A DNA stretch of 64,000 nt from Branchiostoma floridae (taxonomy: Eukaryota > Chordata > Leptocardii > Amphioxiformes > Branchiostomatidae), in NCBI RefSeq assembly GCF_000003815.2, contig NC_049995.1, forward strand, positions 11,034,253 through 11,098,252. Reading direction: 5' to 3'. The notes below the pieces were generated by a model that was not told the DNA's origin, did no database searches, and saw only the letters and a program-made list of their open reading frames with translations. The translations under genes and the position numbers were made by a program. How positions within the stretch are numbered: position 1 is the stretch's first letter; the number at the start of each line of letters is the position of its first letter. Of this stretch, positions 23,001-32,648 are shown in pieces.

Positions 23001-26000
23001 TAATATATTTTCAGCCAGTTGAGACTTTACTTTAAACTTCAATTTCACTCCACTTTGTAACAAGTCTGTTAAAGCTTTAAAGAATAATGATTTTGTACTA
23101 AAATTGTAGTCATGACAGACAGGATTCTTAATGCTTGGGTCATGGGAAAAATAATCTAAGAGACCCTGCACCAAAGGTTTGTCTGTATGGTCAGGTGGTA
23201 CTGAAACACACATGGTCAGCAAGAATGGTTTGACTGAGTTATTTTCTGCAGCACAATAGAACCTGAGCTCATCCCCTCTACTTTGTTTATTGACAGTTTG
23301 TCTGATGTCTGTTCTACAGAGAGGGTGGGTCTGTTTTCTGTTGACCTGTGCTGACCTCCATGTTGATAGTTTACCCTAAAATGTATCTGTGGTGACAGCA
23401 ATGGGGCATTATGGGAAAGAATCAATCTGTGGGTCAGCAGGACACAAGTGACCTTGAGGTAAAAGCCTCGATTAAACATCAACTCTTTTAATCTTGATGT
23501 TCAGTTTATGTGTTTTGTAGATGGATATCAACTACACCTAAAGGATTCAGCTGTTCACCTGGAAGATATTCCATCAAATTGTCTGCCAGGAAGGACCTAA
23601 AATGTGGGTCCGGTGCTCGAGGAGGCACCTCAACCATGTAAATCAGCCTCATCACCCAAATATTATTTACCTAACTGGCTGCAAATACACCCGTTATTAT
23701 CATTATTATTTTTATTCTATCTTTGGCTAGATTCATAATCAACATTGATGAGTCAAAGCCTTATATGTTAACTTGTTTACCAATGTACTGTAAATGTTTG
23801 AAATTATGATCAAATTACCATTTTTTTCTCAATGTCCTTGCATCTATATTTCTTCGCTTTAAACATTTACAACTGCAGAGATATTTTACCTCACTGATTC
23901 CAAAATCAGTAATTTCAATAGCTCAAAATGCAGTGTTGTGTAGGTCCAGCTACCTGTTATAACTTATTGCACAGTGATACACTTGTTAAAACCTTGTCAT
24001 TTGTCATTGGTCATTAAACGATTTTGACGTAGAATTTTGCAGGCTGGGACAGAACTAACTACTGATGAAGATCTGAGACAGAATTTTCGGTAACAAGGCA
24101 GCTGAATTTTAAATGACATTTGATTTATGAATGCCTTCAGTTTACAATCATATAACGAAAGTGACTTGGCCATAACAGGAACCACAGGTTGTAGTGATTT
24201 AGCCACTATTGAGAAGACCACAGGCTGTCCAAAGGGAGTGGGAAAGTTTTGGTTTGGGGTTTCAGGGAAGGAAAACACAAACACCGGAGTTGTCATCACC
24301 TGCACATTAGGACTGCTAAACGAGTAATCGACACAAGATGGTCACAACAGCATCAATTTAACCACCTATATACTCCATGGAACCTGGAGATATACCAATA
24401 CAAGGATTGGACTGTATACATTCTAGGAGTAGTCTTTTCTTTAAATTAAACTTGATGAGACTCACTGCAGGTGACCTCAACTCCACAAACTTACAAAAGA
24501 AAATTAAAACTGTAACCGCCCCACTGATTCCAAATACAAGTCAACAAAATATTGGGTGTTTTGTAAGTACAACATCATTGCCTACAGAGATTTAAGGACA
24601 ATATTATGCTCATACAATGTTGGCTGGTTCCAAAAAAATTTTTCTCATCAAAATATCCAAAATTGTACTTCCAGCTCTTGGTTGACTTGTCAGGCCTGGT
24701 GATGTTTTTTTTTCCAATTCTTTGAGAGTTTTCTTGTAGTGTATTGATTGACAATACCAAGTTTGGGAAGGCCATTTAATACCTTTGCTATGCAATGCAA
24801 TAAAACAATTTCAAAATGTGTGATCTACTTTGAATGAGAGTGGTCACCTACAAAGCAATTGGCAATACAATGCCTGAATCTGATTTACAAAAAAAGGCAT
24901 GGAAACCTGTCTACTCCACTGTATAGGCAGGACTTGCAGAAACATAAACACCAACCCCACTTAGAGAACTGTGCAAATACATTCGGTGCAAAGTGTCGGC
25001 TTGGCATTGATTAAAGTGCTGTCACGTTGCAACATCGGAAACGGACACTGTTTCCTAAAAACATTGATTCAGGGTAGGGTTTCTGTCTTAGTCTACATCA
25101 CCCTTCAGACGACATTGTTACAGTATGTAAGAGGGAACGTTCGAACCTTTTCCTACTCAACTAATGGCTATCATATTGAAACCAAATCAGACTGAATAAG
25201 CCCAGCACCCTGGTCATCTTGACTCAATACCCTAACCTAACCTAACTTGACCGGGGTGTTGGACAAAGTTGACCAGGGTGTCGGAATGAATTGAGCAGGG
25301 CCTTTTGCCAAGCTGGAAAAGGGCAAAATTGTCCCAATCCCCATTGTCCTCAGGTACTGACTTTTAATAAGAGTGAAACTGAACCCACAGGTTTAAATAT
25401 ACCCTGTGTCTGTGAGACAAGTTGAAAGTATTCTGTAACTTAGTGTAAGTAAAACTTTAGACCATGACCATTAATCTTAATCTCCAAGCAGATCCTACGG
25501 TAGCATAAGACAGTATCAAAAGCTACCAAAGAAGCGAGGCCGGCTTAGGANNNNNNNNNNNNNNNNNNNNNNNNNNNNNNNNNNNNNNNNNNNNNNNNNN
25601 NNNNNNNNNNNNNNNNNNNNNNNNNNNNNNNNNNNNNNNNNNNNNNNNNNCTTTTCATGGTCAACACTTTTAGTATGGCTACACTTAACCATTCAGAACT
25701 CCATTCAGGTGTTTGCTCGGGCTTTCAGTTTACCGACTTAATCTTTCTTAACAGCCGCCCTTTTTTTTGGTCCAGTCTAGACGACGACAGCTGCCATGTA
25801 GCTGTGACTGCAGCTGTCTGAACAAGGTCACCTGATCCAGGTGCTGACAGATGCCGAACAGGGACAATAACGATACACTGTCAAGATCAGGGGTTAAAAT
25901 AACAGGAGCACAATATTGTGGTATCAGAATGATTTGGCCATTCAACAACTCAGCCCTATACCTTCACCAACTCGGCCAGAGTTAGGGTTTAGGGTGTTCC

Positions 26001-29000
26001 GCCGAGTTGACCAGGGCGTTGGACTCAGTTGACCAGGATGTTGGTCTGATTTATCATTAGCCATGAGTGGAGTTGCTAAGGGCCAAAGCTTAGCATTCTA
26101 TATCGCAATCTTCTTATGTCTGACTTCCAACTCTTTTACCAAAATCAGGGAAAAGGAAACGATTGGTCACACCCAGTAGGAGCATTAAAAAAATTGATTT
26201 GACCTTGAATGTGAGGCCATTTTCAGCTGACAAACATACATTTTTTTCAATTTTCTGACATAAAGTTCAACTTTCTTGGAGGTGAAAATTTTCTCCCCTC
26301 CCAATAAGCAAATTTGTGGTGTTGTGTGTGGCATAACTGGTTGGGCTCGAAGAATACTTGCCGTGTCCCCAACGTTGTGCCATTGTCAAAGGCACTTTAC
26401 ACGACCTTCCTCACTTCACCCAGGTGTAAAAATGGGTACCTGACTCTGGTCGGGGAGGTAAAATACTACCAGTACCTTCTGTCTGTATTTTGTATGTGGC
26501 ACTGTTCACGTCTGCCACAAAGGATATAAAAATAATTTTTAAGAAAGGAAATTTCCGTCTCAGACAGATGGGCTGCATTTTGGAGAAAACAGCCCTGATT
26601 CTCACCATACATTTGTAGTATAAATACATTAATTTTGTACTTACACAGTATTTGGCTGTACATTTGGCCCCCGGATCAGGTAAGGCACCCGAGTGTCCCA
26701 GTCATACGGGAAAGACTTCCCCTTCACCAGGCCAAACTGTCCCAGATGGTAGCCGTGGTCGGAGGTGTAGATCATGTAGGTGTTCTCTAGCTGGCCTTGT
26801 TCTATCAGCATGTTGTAAACCTACATGTACACGTACAGCAAACATAGGGATTTAACAAATTGAATACAAAAAGTTACTCATTGGCAAGCAACTAAATTTA
26901 GATGGATATTATAAATGGTTAGACATTTCAGATAGCATCCATATGTTTCGTTAGCTGACTGCATGGTCTTACATTAAGTCCCTTCTAAAAATGAACACTA
27001 AGGCTACATTGTAAAGTGCTTCTTTCATTTAGTTGAGTCTGCCCTTACCTTTTCAATTCTGTCACTGAATGACTGTGGAGTCTTAAGTTGTTTCTTGAAA
27101 TCTACTGCAGCACCTTTGCTAAGACCATCAGTACTAACCGTACTAATTAAATAATGCTTCTACGTATACCATTAACTCTCTTGCCCAGGGTAGTGGCCAT
27201 TTTCCATACCACTCATTGTGTTTATAAAATATACATTTTTGTTGATTTCAGGCCTTACAGTATAGATTTTGTTTCACAGATGGGCAGAATTTTTTTTCCA
27301 TCCTAATAAGAAAATTTCCATCCCAGCCCTGCTCTTCCCCTACATCATGTATGTTTTACACAACATCATCAACTGACTGTCGGGTATAAAGATACCTCTA
27401 AAACCCAGACCGGATACATGACACCTGTATCTATGTACTGTGTGTTTGTCCTTGATCATGACTAACCTTTTCCACAGCATCGTCGACTGACTGCAGAGTC
27501 TGCAGTCTCTTCTGCTGCAGCATGTCGGTGAAGGCGAGCTGCGTATTGTCCAGCGGCTGGGTCCAGCGAAGGATCCAGTGTTTGTCCATGTTAGGGGCCA
27601 TGTTGTACCCTTGTATTCTACAAGGAAAACAGCAAGTCAGCACTTATTATTTTTTCAAAAACTGTGCAAAAGCCTTATTGAAAACATATTGTATTTGATG
27701 GTGTGTTCTTTTTCTCCTAGCAGAAAGGGTTTAAGAAAAAGGCTGGGCTGTGCACTCGGCCTGGCTACCTGGAATGAGAAACTGGAAGTTTGCTGCTCAA
27801 TAACATATTAAGGAGAGTGCACAACTTGTACAAATGTCTACATTCATTGAATGGTAGTACCGTACATGCTACCATTGTCTCTTCATGGAAGTCATACACG
27901 TCCATTGATTTTGATTGTATTTTGATGTTGTTGGTGGCCCAACCACTTTAAACCCTAGACATCACATTGTACAGAGTAGTTGACACAAATGACAAAGTCC
28001 AGACCACCCACCTATGGTCGGTATTATTTGCAAACATGTGCGAATACTGCGGAGCGCCGTCCTCAGGACCGTGAGGTGCGGGGAACGCCAACACCATGGC
28101 AACCGGTCTATGCGGGAACGTCTTTTTCGATAGCTTGAAAAACGACACGCTGTCATTGGCTATCAAGTCTGTGAAATAGTCTCTCTCGTAGCTGGAGTCG
28201 TGCTTGAACTTCAGGCCGTTGCGGTTGACCTTGTAGTTGTAGAAGCGAGAGTTCCGAATCTGTCCGACCCATTCCCGCCACCCGGGCGGCACGTAGGACC
28301 CGTTGTACTCGTTAAGATACTTTCCGAAGTAGCCTGAAAAAAATAGACAGTTCCGTCATTGAAAGATTTCATCAAAGAGGGGGTATGTACTTATAACAAA
28401 GAAAGATGCTACACTGTATAAGGCTCAACATCGGACACAACCTTTAAAGATTTGTCTTCCCAATATCAGCCAATATACTAAATACACACTGTATCATCAC
28501 AATCCATTCATTGCTTCCTACATTATTGGTGGTCAACGAATGTGAAAACACATAATATAGAGAAACAGATATCTAGGACGTATACACACATGACAGTTCA
28601 TCTTTAAAAAATTTGTATTCTTTTTACTCAAAGTCCGAGTTCCTTTGTCTTGTGTTATAGCTAGATTTTTCTACATTAAAAAATAAACAACAAATGATTG
28701 CACATGCACCAGTACGACTTTGCCCCATGTTTTGGCTCTAGTTCAAGAAGATGTTTTGAGAGCCGCAGTACAAGAAGAAACTTATGAGGACTTACAACAA
28801 CCCCTACCTGATCCCCCTGTACACAGTGTGTTTGAGGAGAGATTTGCCACTGTGTGCTCACCACTTACTGGGGTATCATTTCAATTCATTACAGCATTAG
28901 GGGGGGTCAGCTTACCGGATGTGTCTGATTAGGGCATTCAAGATTGCATCTAAGATTTTATCACTCACAATTTTCCTTCTGATACCACTGGTCACAAAGG

Positions 29001-31167
29001 AGAGAAAGGGGGACAACCACACATGTGTGGAAAAGAAAGGGTCATGAAGTTCTACTAGTTTGCTTTTATATGCCGGCTTTACTTTTGGATGCTAACGATT
29101 CTCAAGATATTCCTACCAATAAGTGGTAAGGAGGATTATTCTAACCTCTAGTTTCAGTTGGTAGTTGCATTTATTCTTATCTATCTCTCACTTTCCTCAA
29201 TCTTTGATGACTTAAAATATTAACCTGTGGTTATGTTTAGAACAAACCAACACTTTCAGAATCTTATAACAATTTTTCAGTGACCAAGGTCGGACCATAA
29301 CAGTCAGGAAAGTTTAATTTGCCATTCACAGACAGATATGCAGACAGTTGCAATTCCAAAGGAAGCCACTAGGGGCCCTTCCTGTGTCTGACATACTAAA
29401 ATCACCAATTACATATAAGACGTATTCAGTTGTGCAGTCCTCTGAACGAAAATCACAAAAACAGTTAAAGTCCCTATAAAAGTTCTGACCTGTTCTGTAG
29501 CCTGCGTTACTGAGGTAGGTTGCGAAGGTGTATGGCTCGTGTGTGCAGTAAAACAGTTAACCCCTATAAAAGTTCTGACCTGTTCTGTAGCCTGCATTAC
29601 TGAGGTAGGTTGCGAAGGTGTATGGCTCGTGTGTGCAGTAAAACAGTTAACCCCTATAAAAGTTCTGACCTGTTCTGTAGCCTGCATTACTGAGGTAGGT
29701 TGCGAAGGTGTATGGCTCGTGTGTGCAGTAAAACAGTTAACCCCTATAAAAGTTCTGACCTGTTCTGTAGCCTGCATTACTGAGGTAGGTTGCGAAGGTG
29801 TATGGCTCGTGTGTGCGCTGCCAGTATGGAGACGAACAGTTCTCGTTGTTGGTGAACACGTTGTGGTTGTGCACGTATCTGCCCGTCAGCATCGAGCTGC
29901 GCGACGGACAGCACATGGGCGTGGTCACGAAGCTGTTGTTGAAGACTGCCCCGCCCTGCGCCAGGATTCGCTGTGTCTTGGGCATATACGCCATGGAATC
30001 TGCAACAAAAGTTCAAAACTTAAAATCCTTTTTTCTTTTCTTTTTCATTTTGAGGCTACCAACTTCAAATTGCTGAAGACTTTTGTAGCCTATATAGGAA
30101 AGTTGTGCAAAGTGCCTTTCCCAAGGGCACAAGATCGGTGACACGGCGGGGTTTGAACTCAGGACCTTCTGGACCTGAGTCAAATGTGATGCCGATAGCG
30201 CCACGCGGTCCCACTGAATTGCATCCTTCCAACACCTATCATGATCTGGTATCCAAACCTATCACAGCTGTAAACTTAAGTATGTTTTAATTAGTTCTAT
30301 CTACAAATAGAAGAGGATGAGAGACTCTCAGAAGCTATAATTTGTTTGTACAAGGATGGTGCTTAATATTGGTCCTTGGACCACTCAAGACACTACAGCA
30401 GAGGGCTAAAGCATTTGAAGTGACTCTTGTGATAAGAACTCAGTGCTAGTACTAAGTCTTTTTGGTATGAGCTGACTAGGATTTGAAACCCTGACCTTCC
30501 TAGGCCATTGCTCAATTTTGTAGCCTGTAACGTGTCATTGTGCATTCTTATTTTAACTAATACCACAGGAAAGTGCATCTTCAGTACAACATATTTTTCT
30601 GAGGAGCAAAGACGAGTTTTTTAGGCCTTTTGGAGTATCTTCAGACTTGCAAATAAATGAAGAACAAGAGTTCAAGGACAATGGAATGATAAATTGACAT
30701 TTAACTATCACAGAACAGTGATGTTGAAGTGACATCATCAGTAAATGCCAACTTGGAGATAACTTTGTTTATGTTTACAGCAATGTAACAGTTAAACTTC
30801 AATGTATACAAAGTTATGACATTGTACATCAATGGTTAGACATCCAGGTAATAAGATTAAGATATGCCAAATATTGTCAGTTACAATATTATTGTAGAAG
30901 CATTTGGATATCATATTGGACATTAGTATCGTACTTAGCTCAGGCAAAGAACAGAAATAGGTACTCACTTAACATAACATCTTGATCATCAGTAATAAAC
31001 ACCACGATGTTGGGTCTGGTTTTGAACCGGTTAGGTCTGCCCCGCTCCATGTGCCGCATCATCGGGAGTAACCGCGACCGTGGCGCCCGCGGTCTCTTGT
31101 TCCGAGCGTCCACGACAAGCGAGCCGAAGACTGTGCAGATGATGACTAGTAGTGGCAATATTCTCAT
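8069..31167 (-). CDS. SULF: Extracellular heparan-sulfate 6-O-endosulfatase (SULF1/2 family), complete, 17 coding exons
   Basis: Family: SULFs are secreted or surface-held enzymes that remove 6-O-sulfate from heparan sulfate and so tune Wnt, BMP, FGF and Hedgehog signalling. Seen: spliced exons give 912 codons plus stop with every phase matching (human SULFs are about 870). In order: signal peptide (about 1-21), metal motif DDQD (60-63), formylglycine motif C96-C-P-S-R within [16 protein letters not shown], active-site SDHG (324-327), and [15 protein letters not shown] hydrophilic domain rich in K/R clusters with an added acidic run follows, then the C-terminal [18 protein letters not shown] and [10 protein letters not shown] blocks and a W-R-G-W-R-G end. 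The ATG at 31167 sits in caccATG and is followed by the signal peptide. A single pre-duplication SULF orthologue is expected in a cephalochordate (inference). Introns range from about 0.3 to 8.7 kb and hold both scaffold gaps, but protein continuity shows no exon is missing. Confidence 0.93.
8918..8951 (-). CDS. SULF: SULF exon 16: 34-nt microexon
   Basis: Acceptor catctctccccaccag, donor caaag|gtagtg. Length 34 (1 mod 3) turns phase 1 into phase 2. Spliced to the last exon it yields [21 protein letters not shown] and a stop, matching the W-x-G-W-x-G end of vertebrate SULFs. That match is the main support, because the exon is too short for similarity alone. Confidence 0.7.
9661..9796 (-). CDS. 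SULF: SULF exon 15
   Basis: Acceptor tttgcccag, donor catc|gtaagt (phase 1). It reads [33 protein letters not shown] and NMRNRH. Confidence 0.9.
10030..10259. mobile_element. hAT-type MITE relative in SULF intron 14
   Basis: Same terminal motif (ctagtctccaagcagatc / gatctgcttggagagtag) with a different interior. The flanks gacttacc / accttacc are an imperfect 8-bp duplication. Confidence 0.65.
10388..10530 (-). CDS. SULF: SULF exon 14
   Basis: Acceptor tttccag, donor catg|gtacga. It reads [19 protein letters not shown] then [18 protein letters not shown], the most conserved part of the SULF C-terminal domain. Confidence 0.93.
10975..11150 (-). mobile_element. tRNA-derived SINE, family 3
   Basis: The reverse complement has a tRNA-like head, ctgtagctcaattggtatgc (box A) and cagttcaatctta (box B), followed by gaggaaaggacataaaatgg. 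It lies in the intron between SULF exons 13 and 14. Confidence 0.6.
11213..11391 (-). CDS. SULF: SULF exon 13
   Basis: Acceptor gattgacag, donor acaa|gtaggt. It reads [10 protein letters not shown], a charged helix, then [19 protein letters not shown], the start of the C-terminal domain. Confidence 0.9.
11991..12134 (-). CDS. SULF: SULF exon 12: arginine-rich segment
   Basis: Acceptor gtgttag, donor atgaa|gtaagc. A low-complexity basic stretch ([21 protein letters not shown]) follows directly after the acidic exon, then [13 protein letters not shown]. Conservation is low; the assignment rests on phase and position. Confidence 0.82.
12579..12841 (-). CDS. SULF: SULF exon 11: coiled region plus acidic insert
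   Basis: Acceptor attttacag, donor gtgg|gtgagt. It begins [20 protein letters not shown], like the vertebrate I-x-x-L-R-E-V-R-G-H-L segment. It then departs into an acidic run of E/D with few other residues (about residues 649-664), a C-V-C, and more acidic residues. Human SULFs have a short C-x-C here and no comparable run. Confidence 0.88.
13280..13533 (-). CDS. SULF: SULF exon 10
   Basis: Acceptor tcctttcag, donor cacaa|gtaagg. It includes [21 protein letters not shown] and [12 protein letters not shown], the conserved K-C-F-x-x-P-N-x-x-x-x-C block before the coiled region. Confidence 0.88.
14321..14480 (-). CDS. SULF: SULF exon 9
   Basis: Acceptor gcttttag, donor tcaag|gtagag. It starts [17 protein letters not shown] and continues with [11 protein letters not shown]. 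The W-x-C and C-x-C spacing follows vertebrate SULFs, and the basic clusters suit heparan-sulfate binding. Confidence 0.88.
15042..15162 (-). CDS. SULF: SULF exon 8
   Basis: Acceptor tctcgcag, donor gacag|gtcacc. It reads [19 protein letters not shown] and ends SPCKPGQ, like the vertebrate C-x-x-x-x-P-G-Q segment. Confidence 0.88.
15325..15480 (-). mobile_element. tRNA-derived SINE, family 1
   Basis: The reverse complement reads tagtacagtggttagtgata, then aagtttaaatctt, then gctactggaaagggtcacag. Confidence 0.65.
15558..15617 (-). CDS. SULF: SULF exon 7
   Basis: 60 nt between ttttttcag and gg|gtaagt. It reads [30 protein letters not shown] is a SULF signature at the start of the hydrophilic domain. 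Confidence 0.9.
15618..17856 (-). other. SULF intron 6
   Basis: No coding exon needed or found (phases join directly). It contains the foldback at 17387-17793. Confidence 0.6.
17387..17793. repeat. MITE with TIR AAAGCCCCTGTCACACA
   Basis: Terminal inverted repeats aaagcccctgtcacaca and tgtgtgacaggggcttt bound about 407 bp. A shorter relative is at 44838-44970 (ccctgtcacat.../...atgtgacaggggc). Confidence 0.65.
17857..17982 (-). CDS. SULF: SULF exon 6
   Basis: Acceptor ttttccacag, donor atcaa|gtaagt. It reads [20 protein letters not shown] then [19 protein letters not shown], the end of the catalytic domain. Confidence 0.92.
18058..18131 (-). pseudogene. Partial duplicate of SULF exon 6 (5' part)
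   Basis: Repeats the first ~70 nt of exon 6 ([19 protein letters not shown] then DVP) together with upstream intron sequence including an AG (ctccatag). It breaks off into intron sequence after GTGCCA, with no donor. The flanking gagagaaacagcaac...tataaatgg is duplicated too, so the tandem unit is about 140-150 bp. Differences from exon 6 are largely synonymous. Confidence 0.85.
18179..18355. mobile_element. Old TA-MITE copy in SULF intron 5
   Basis: ggttttatgttcgtgg and aaaccactgtgaaca match the 57255 copy with nearly all CpGs lost; ends actgtaattt / attttacagt. Confidence 0.55.
19075..19213. mobile_element. hAT-type MITE (TAATCTCCAAGCAGATC family)
   Basis: 139 bp, inverted ends taatcttcaagcagatc / gaatctgcttggagattag, flanked by a perfect 8-bp duplication gtttggca (19067-19074 and 19214-19221). 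An 8-bp target duplication is typical of hAT. Confidence 0.85.
19443..19715. repeat. Two-copy tandem repeat (about 170 bp)
   Basis: Copies start at 19443 and 19613 (ctacccaaa-agaaa-tttcatt) and share aagtaacaagcgaag and ggaaccatccct. Confidence 0.8.
21023..21122. other. Scaffold gap (100 N)
   Basis: Exactly 100 N in the large intron between SULF exons 5 and 6; a fixed size usually means unknown length. Confidence 0.98.
21317..21715. repeat. Two-copy tandem repeat (about 200 bp)
   Basis: Shared gtgatccaatgggaaagtgg, aaaaaccttcaaacctaaca and gaaattctatatggcta blocks at about 21360 and 21565. Confidence 0.85.
22363..22575 (+). mobile_element. tRNA-derived SINE, family 1
   Basis: tRNA-like head with box A (tagtccagtggttag) and box B (gagtttgattcc), then a body containing gctactggaaagggtcacagtcc. 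Relatives: 15325-15480 and 31530-31690 (minus), 51004-51130 (plus), fragment 43033-43075. Confidence 0.7.
22593..22860 (-). mobile_element. Non-LTR retrotransposon 3' end
   Basis: The minus strand reads [20 protein letters not shown] then NSFKERLQ, the usual C-terminal signature of non-LTR reverse-transcriptase ORFs (F-P-R-T-I-x-x-W-N-x-L ... S-x-x-x-F-K-x-x-L). A CpG-rich 3'UTR and a (gatacag)n-like tail (22582-22602) follow. Confidence 0.75.
25479..25550. mobile_element. hAT-type MITE, left half, cut by scaffold gap
   Basis: Begins taatctccaagcagatcc and matches the interior of the other copies until the N run at 25551. Confidence 0.75.
25551..25650. other. Scaffold gap (100 N)
   Basis: A second 100-N gap. 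It interrupts a hAT-type MITE copy whose left half is at 25479-25550. Confidence 0.98.
26311..26465 (+). mobile_element. SINE family 2 body fragment
   Basis: tcaaaggcactttacacgac and gtgtaaaaatgggtacctgac match the family 2 body; the head is eroded. Confidence 0.55.
26645..26820 (-). CDS. SULF: SULF exon 5: SDHG active-site segment
   Basis: Acceptor tacatgtag, donor actgt|gtaagt. It reads [32 protein letters not shown] and [10 protein letters not shown] and H of SDHG correspond to the metal and catalytic residues of sulfatases. Confidence 0.92.
27467..27617 (-). CDS. SULF: SULF exon 4
   Basis: Acceptor ccttgtag, donor aaaag|gttagt. It reads [16 protein letters not shown] and ends [10 protein letters not shown] in phase 0. 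Confidence 0.92.
28012..28333 (-). CDS. SULF: SULF exon 3
   Basis: Acceptor tttttttcag, donor catag|gtgggt. It encodes [22 protein letters not shown] through DYFTDLIA and the conserved [11 protein letters not shown] to NNTDH, matching the catalytic sulfatase domain. Confidence 0.93.
29461..29820. repeat. 90-bp tandem repeat: copies of SULF exon 2 end, donor and intron start
   Basis: Four units of exactly 90 bp (29461, 29551, 29641, 29731). Each holds the last ~53 nt of exon 2 (CACGAGCC... to AACAG), its donor gtcagaac, and the first ~30 nt of the intron. The unit nearest exon 2 is the real exon end. The others lack an acceptor, so they are donor-only exon fragments. Copies 2-4 are almost identical; the outermost differs at a few bases. 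Because 90 is divisible by three, long repetitive frames appear on both strands, which should not be called as genes. Confidence 0.92.
29760..29999 (-). CDS. SULF: SULF exon 2: formylglycine motif
   Basis: Acceptor tgttgcag, donor acag|gtcaga. Joined to exon 1 it reads [11 protein letters not shown] and continues through [16 protein letters not shown] to NAGYRTG. Cys96 is the expected formylglycine precursor. Its 3' end is the template of the tandem copies at 29461-29730. Confidence 0.93.
30098..30220 (-). mobile_element. tRNA-derived SINE, family 2, in SULF intron 1
   Basis: The reverse complement reads gggaccgcgtggcgctat, box B gagttcaaacccc, then cttgggaaaggcactttgc. Confidence 0.7.
30969..31167 (-). 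CDS. SULF: SULF exon 1 (coding): signal peptide and DDQD
   Basis: Starts at ATG 31167 and ends at donor a|gtgagt (phase 1). It encodes the hydrophobic leader, a basic stretch ([11 protein letters not shown]) and [15 protein letters not shown], the first metal-binding strand. Confidence 0.92.
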
Positions 31168-31215
31168 GGTGACTGGTGTGATGGTCGGTGAGAGTGATTC
31201 ACCTCAATATATTAT
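31168..31215 (-). other. SULF: 5'UTR part of SULF exon 1
   Basis: The acceptor tttacag at 31218-31216 precedes 48 nt of leader before the ATG, so the transcript starts in an upstream exon. Confidence 0.65.
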
Positions 31216-31404
31216 CTGTAAAGACAAGACAAAATATTTGTAAGGTCTCTGGGTGAAAGCGAAAAAATGAAAGTGATATCGATCCACTTCAGCTCATTAC
31301 TCTTCCACTTTCCACTGGTCGTGACAGAAAAGACAGATGCTATGTACAATTTTTACGGATTCCTTCCACCAGAGAAATTCCCCAAGCTCTTTTCGACTTA
31401 CAAC

Positions 31405-31522
31405 ATGTATCTCCAAGCAAATCCTACAATGGCATCAGATAATACCAAACTGGCCAAAGAGTGAGGTCAGCCAAAAGGTGTCCATTGGCCATTTGCTCAG
31501 AAGCGCTTGGAGTTGGAGATTA
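31405..31522. mobile_element. Degenerate hAT-type MITE
   Basis: tatctccaagcaaatcc at the left, ttggagatta at the right, and shared interior (aaactggccaaagag, ccaaaaggtgtccatt) with 39734-39917. Confidence 0.55.
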
Positions 31523-31529
31523 CTTTTCA

Positions 31530-31690
31530 ACAAGCACAATGAACAGTGGACCACAGCTTAACGTCCCGTCCTAAGGACTGCAACCCTTTCCAGTAGCAAA
31601 CAAGTCAGGTAAGTGAATCAGCTGGGGTCGAACTTACAACTTCTAGTTCCAGAGGCAGAGCCACTAACACTGGACTATTCACATTAAAAA
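31530..31690 (-). mobile_element. tRNA-derived SINE, family 1
   Basis: The reverse complement reads agtccagtgttagtggctc, box B aagttcgacccc, and gctactggaaagggttgcag. It lies just upstream of the first coding SULF exon. Confidence 0.65.
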
Positions 31691-32648
31691 TCCTTCCACC
31701 TTTTGGTGTATAGGCCTGGGGTAATAACCATCTCTGTTTCTATATATACTATAATATAGCCTTTAGGCCACACAAGGGCCATTTGTGTTATTCTATTATC
31801 TACCTGTAGGTACAACATTTAAATAAACTAAGACAACACTTTGAGCTTTAGTGCCAGTTAACCTAGTAAGTTCTCAATGCTAACGGCTATAAATGTTTTT
31901 CTTCCTACAATAAATATTGATCGTCTTTGTACCCCAATATCACTGCAACATCATGGCATGTTTCTAGCTAGAAAAAGATGAAACATTTTCTTTTTCAAAA
32001 CACCTCAAACCAGAATCAGTTCTTCGCACTCAATTTACGATTATTCTATCTGGAAAGGTCTTGGAGGGGTCAAGAACATTTTTCTATGATTATGAAAGGA
32101 TTGAATAATTATGAGTAACCTGATACAATCGGGAGCACATGTAACACAAAGACATAAAGGATACAAAATGATCTTACTGCCACCCTTTCTCTAGCCCAAA
32201 GCTTATCCGTACATTAGCTAATTTTAGACCATTTCATGCACACTTACAAACAAACGACCCATTTGTCTCAATTAAACGAGGCAAAACAATGATGTTTGGG
32301 CGCGCTCGGTGTCTAGACAAGTAGCCGTTTATACTTTAAGCCTGGGGGTGGTAAACATTTAAACATAACAGCCTATTGTATTGTTAGTGTATACCTTTAA
32401 TGTCATGCCCACTGGCCCATATCTCCAGTCCACCCTGCTAGTTAGGGACATTTTGTAAGGGCCGTGTTTAATCAAAATAGATCAAGAATGAAAACATCTA
32501 TTCGGTAAGGGACTTGAGGGGGCTGCCGTGTTGTTTAACCAAGCATTAGTCTTGTTATTATGATCCAAAGAACTGTAATCATAGATTCTTGGGTGTAGAG
32601 CATTGTGATAATACATTACATGGCAGGTTTACTTTGAGGTACATTTTG

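Noticed and set aside
25208-25250. cctaacctaaccta telomere-like motif
   Set aside because: Only about three short imperfect units inside an MITE-like inverted repeat; not a telomeric tract.
29409-30141. Long repetitive open frames on both strands (30-residue repeats)
   Set aside because: They are produced by the 90-bp tandem copies of SULF exon 2; unit length divisible by three keeps every frame open.
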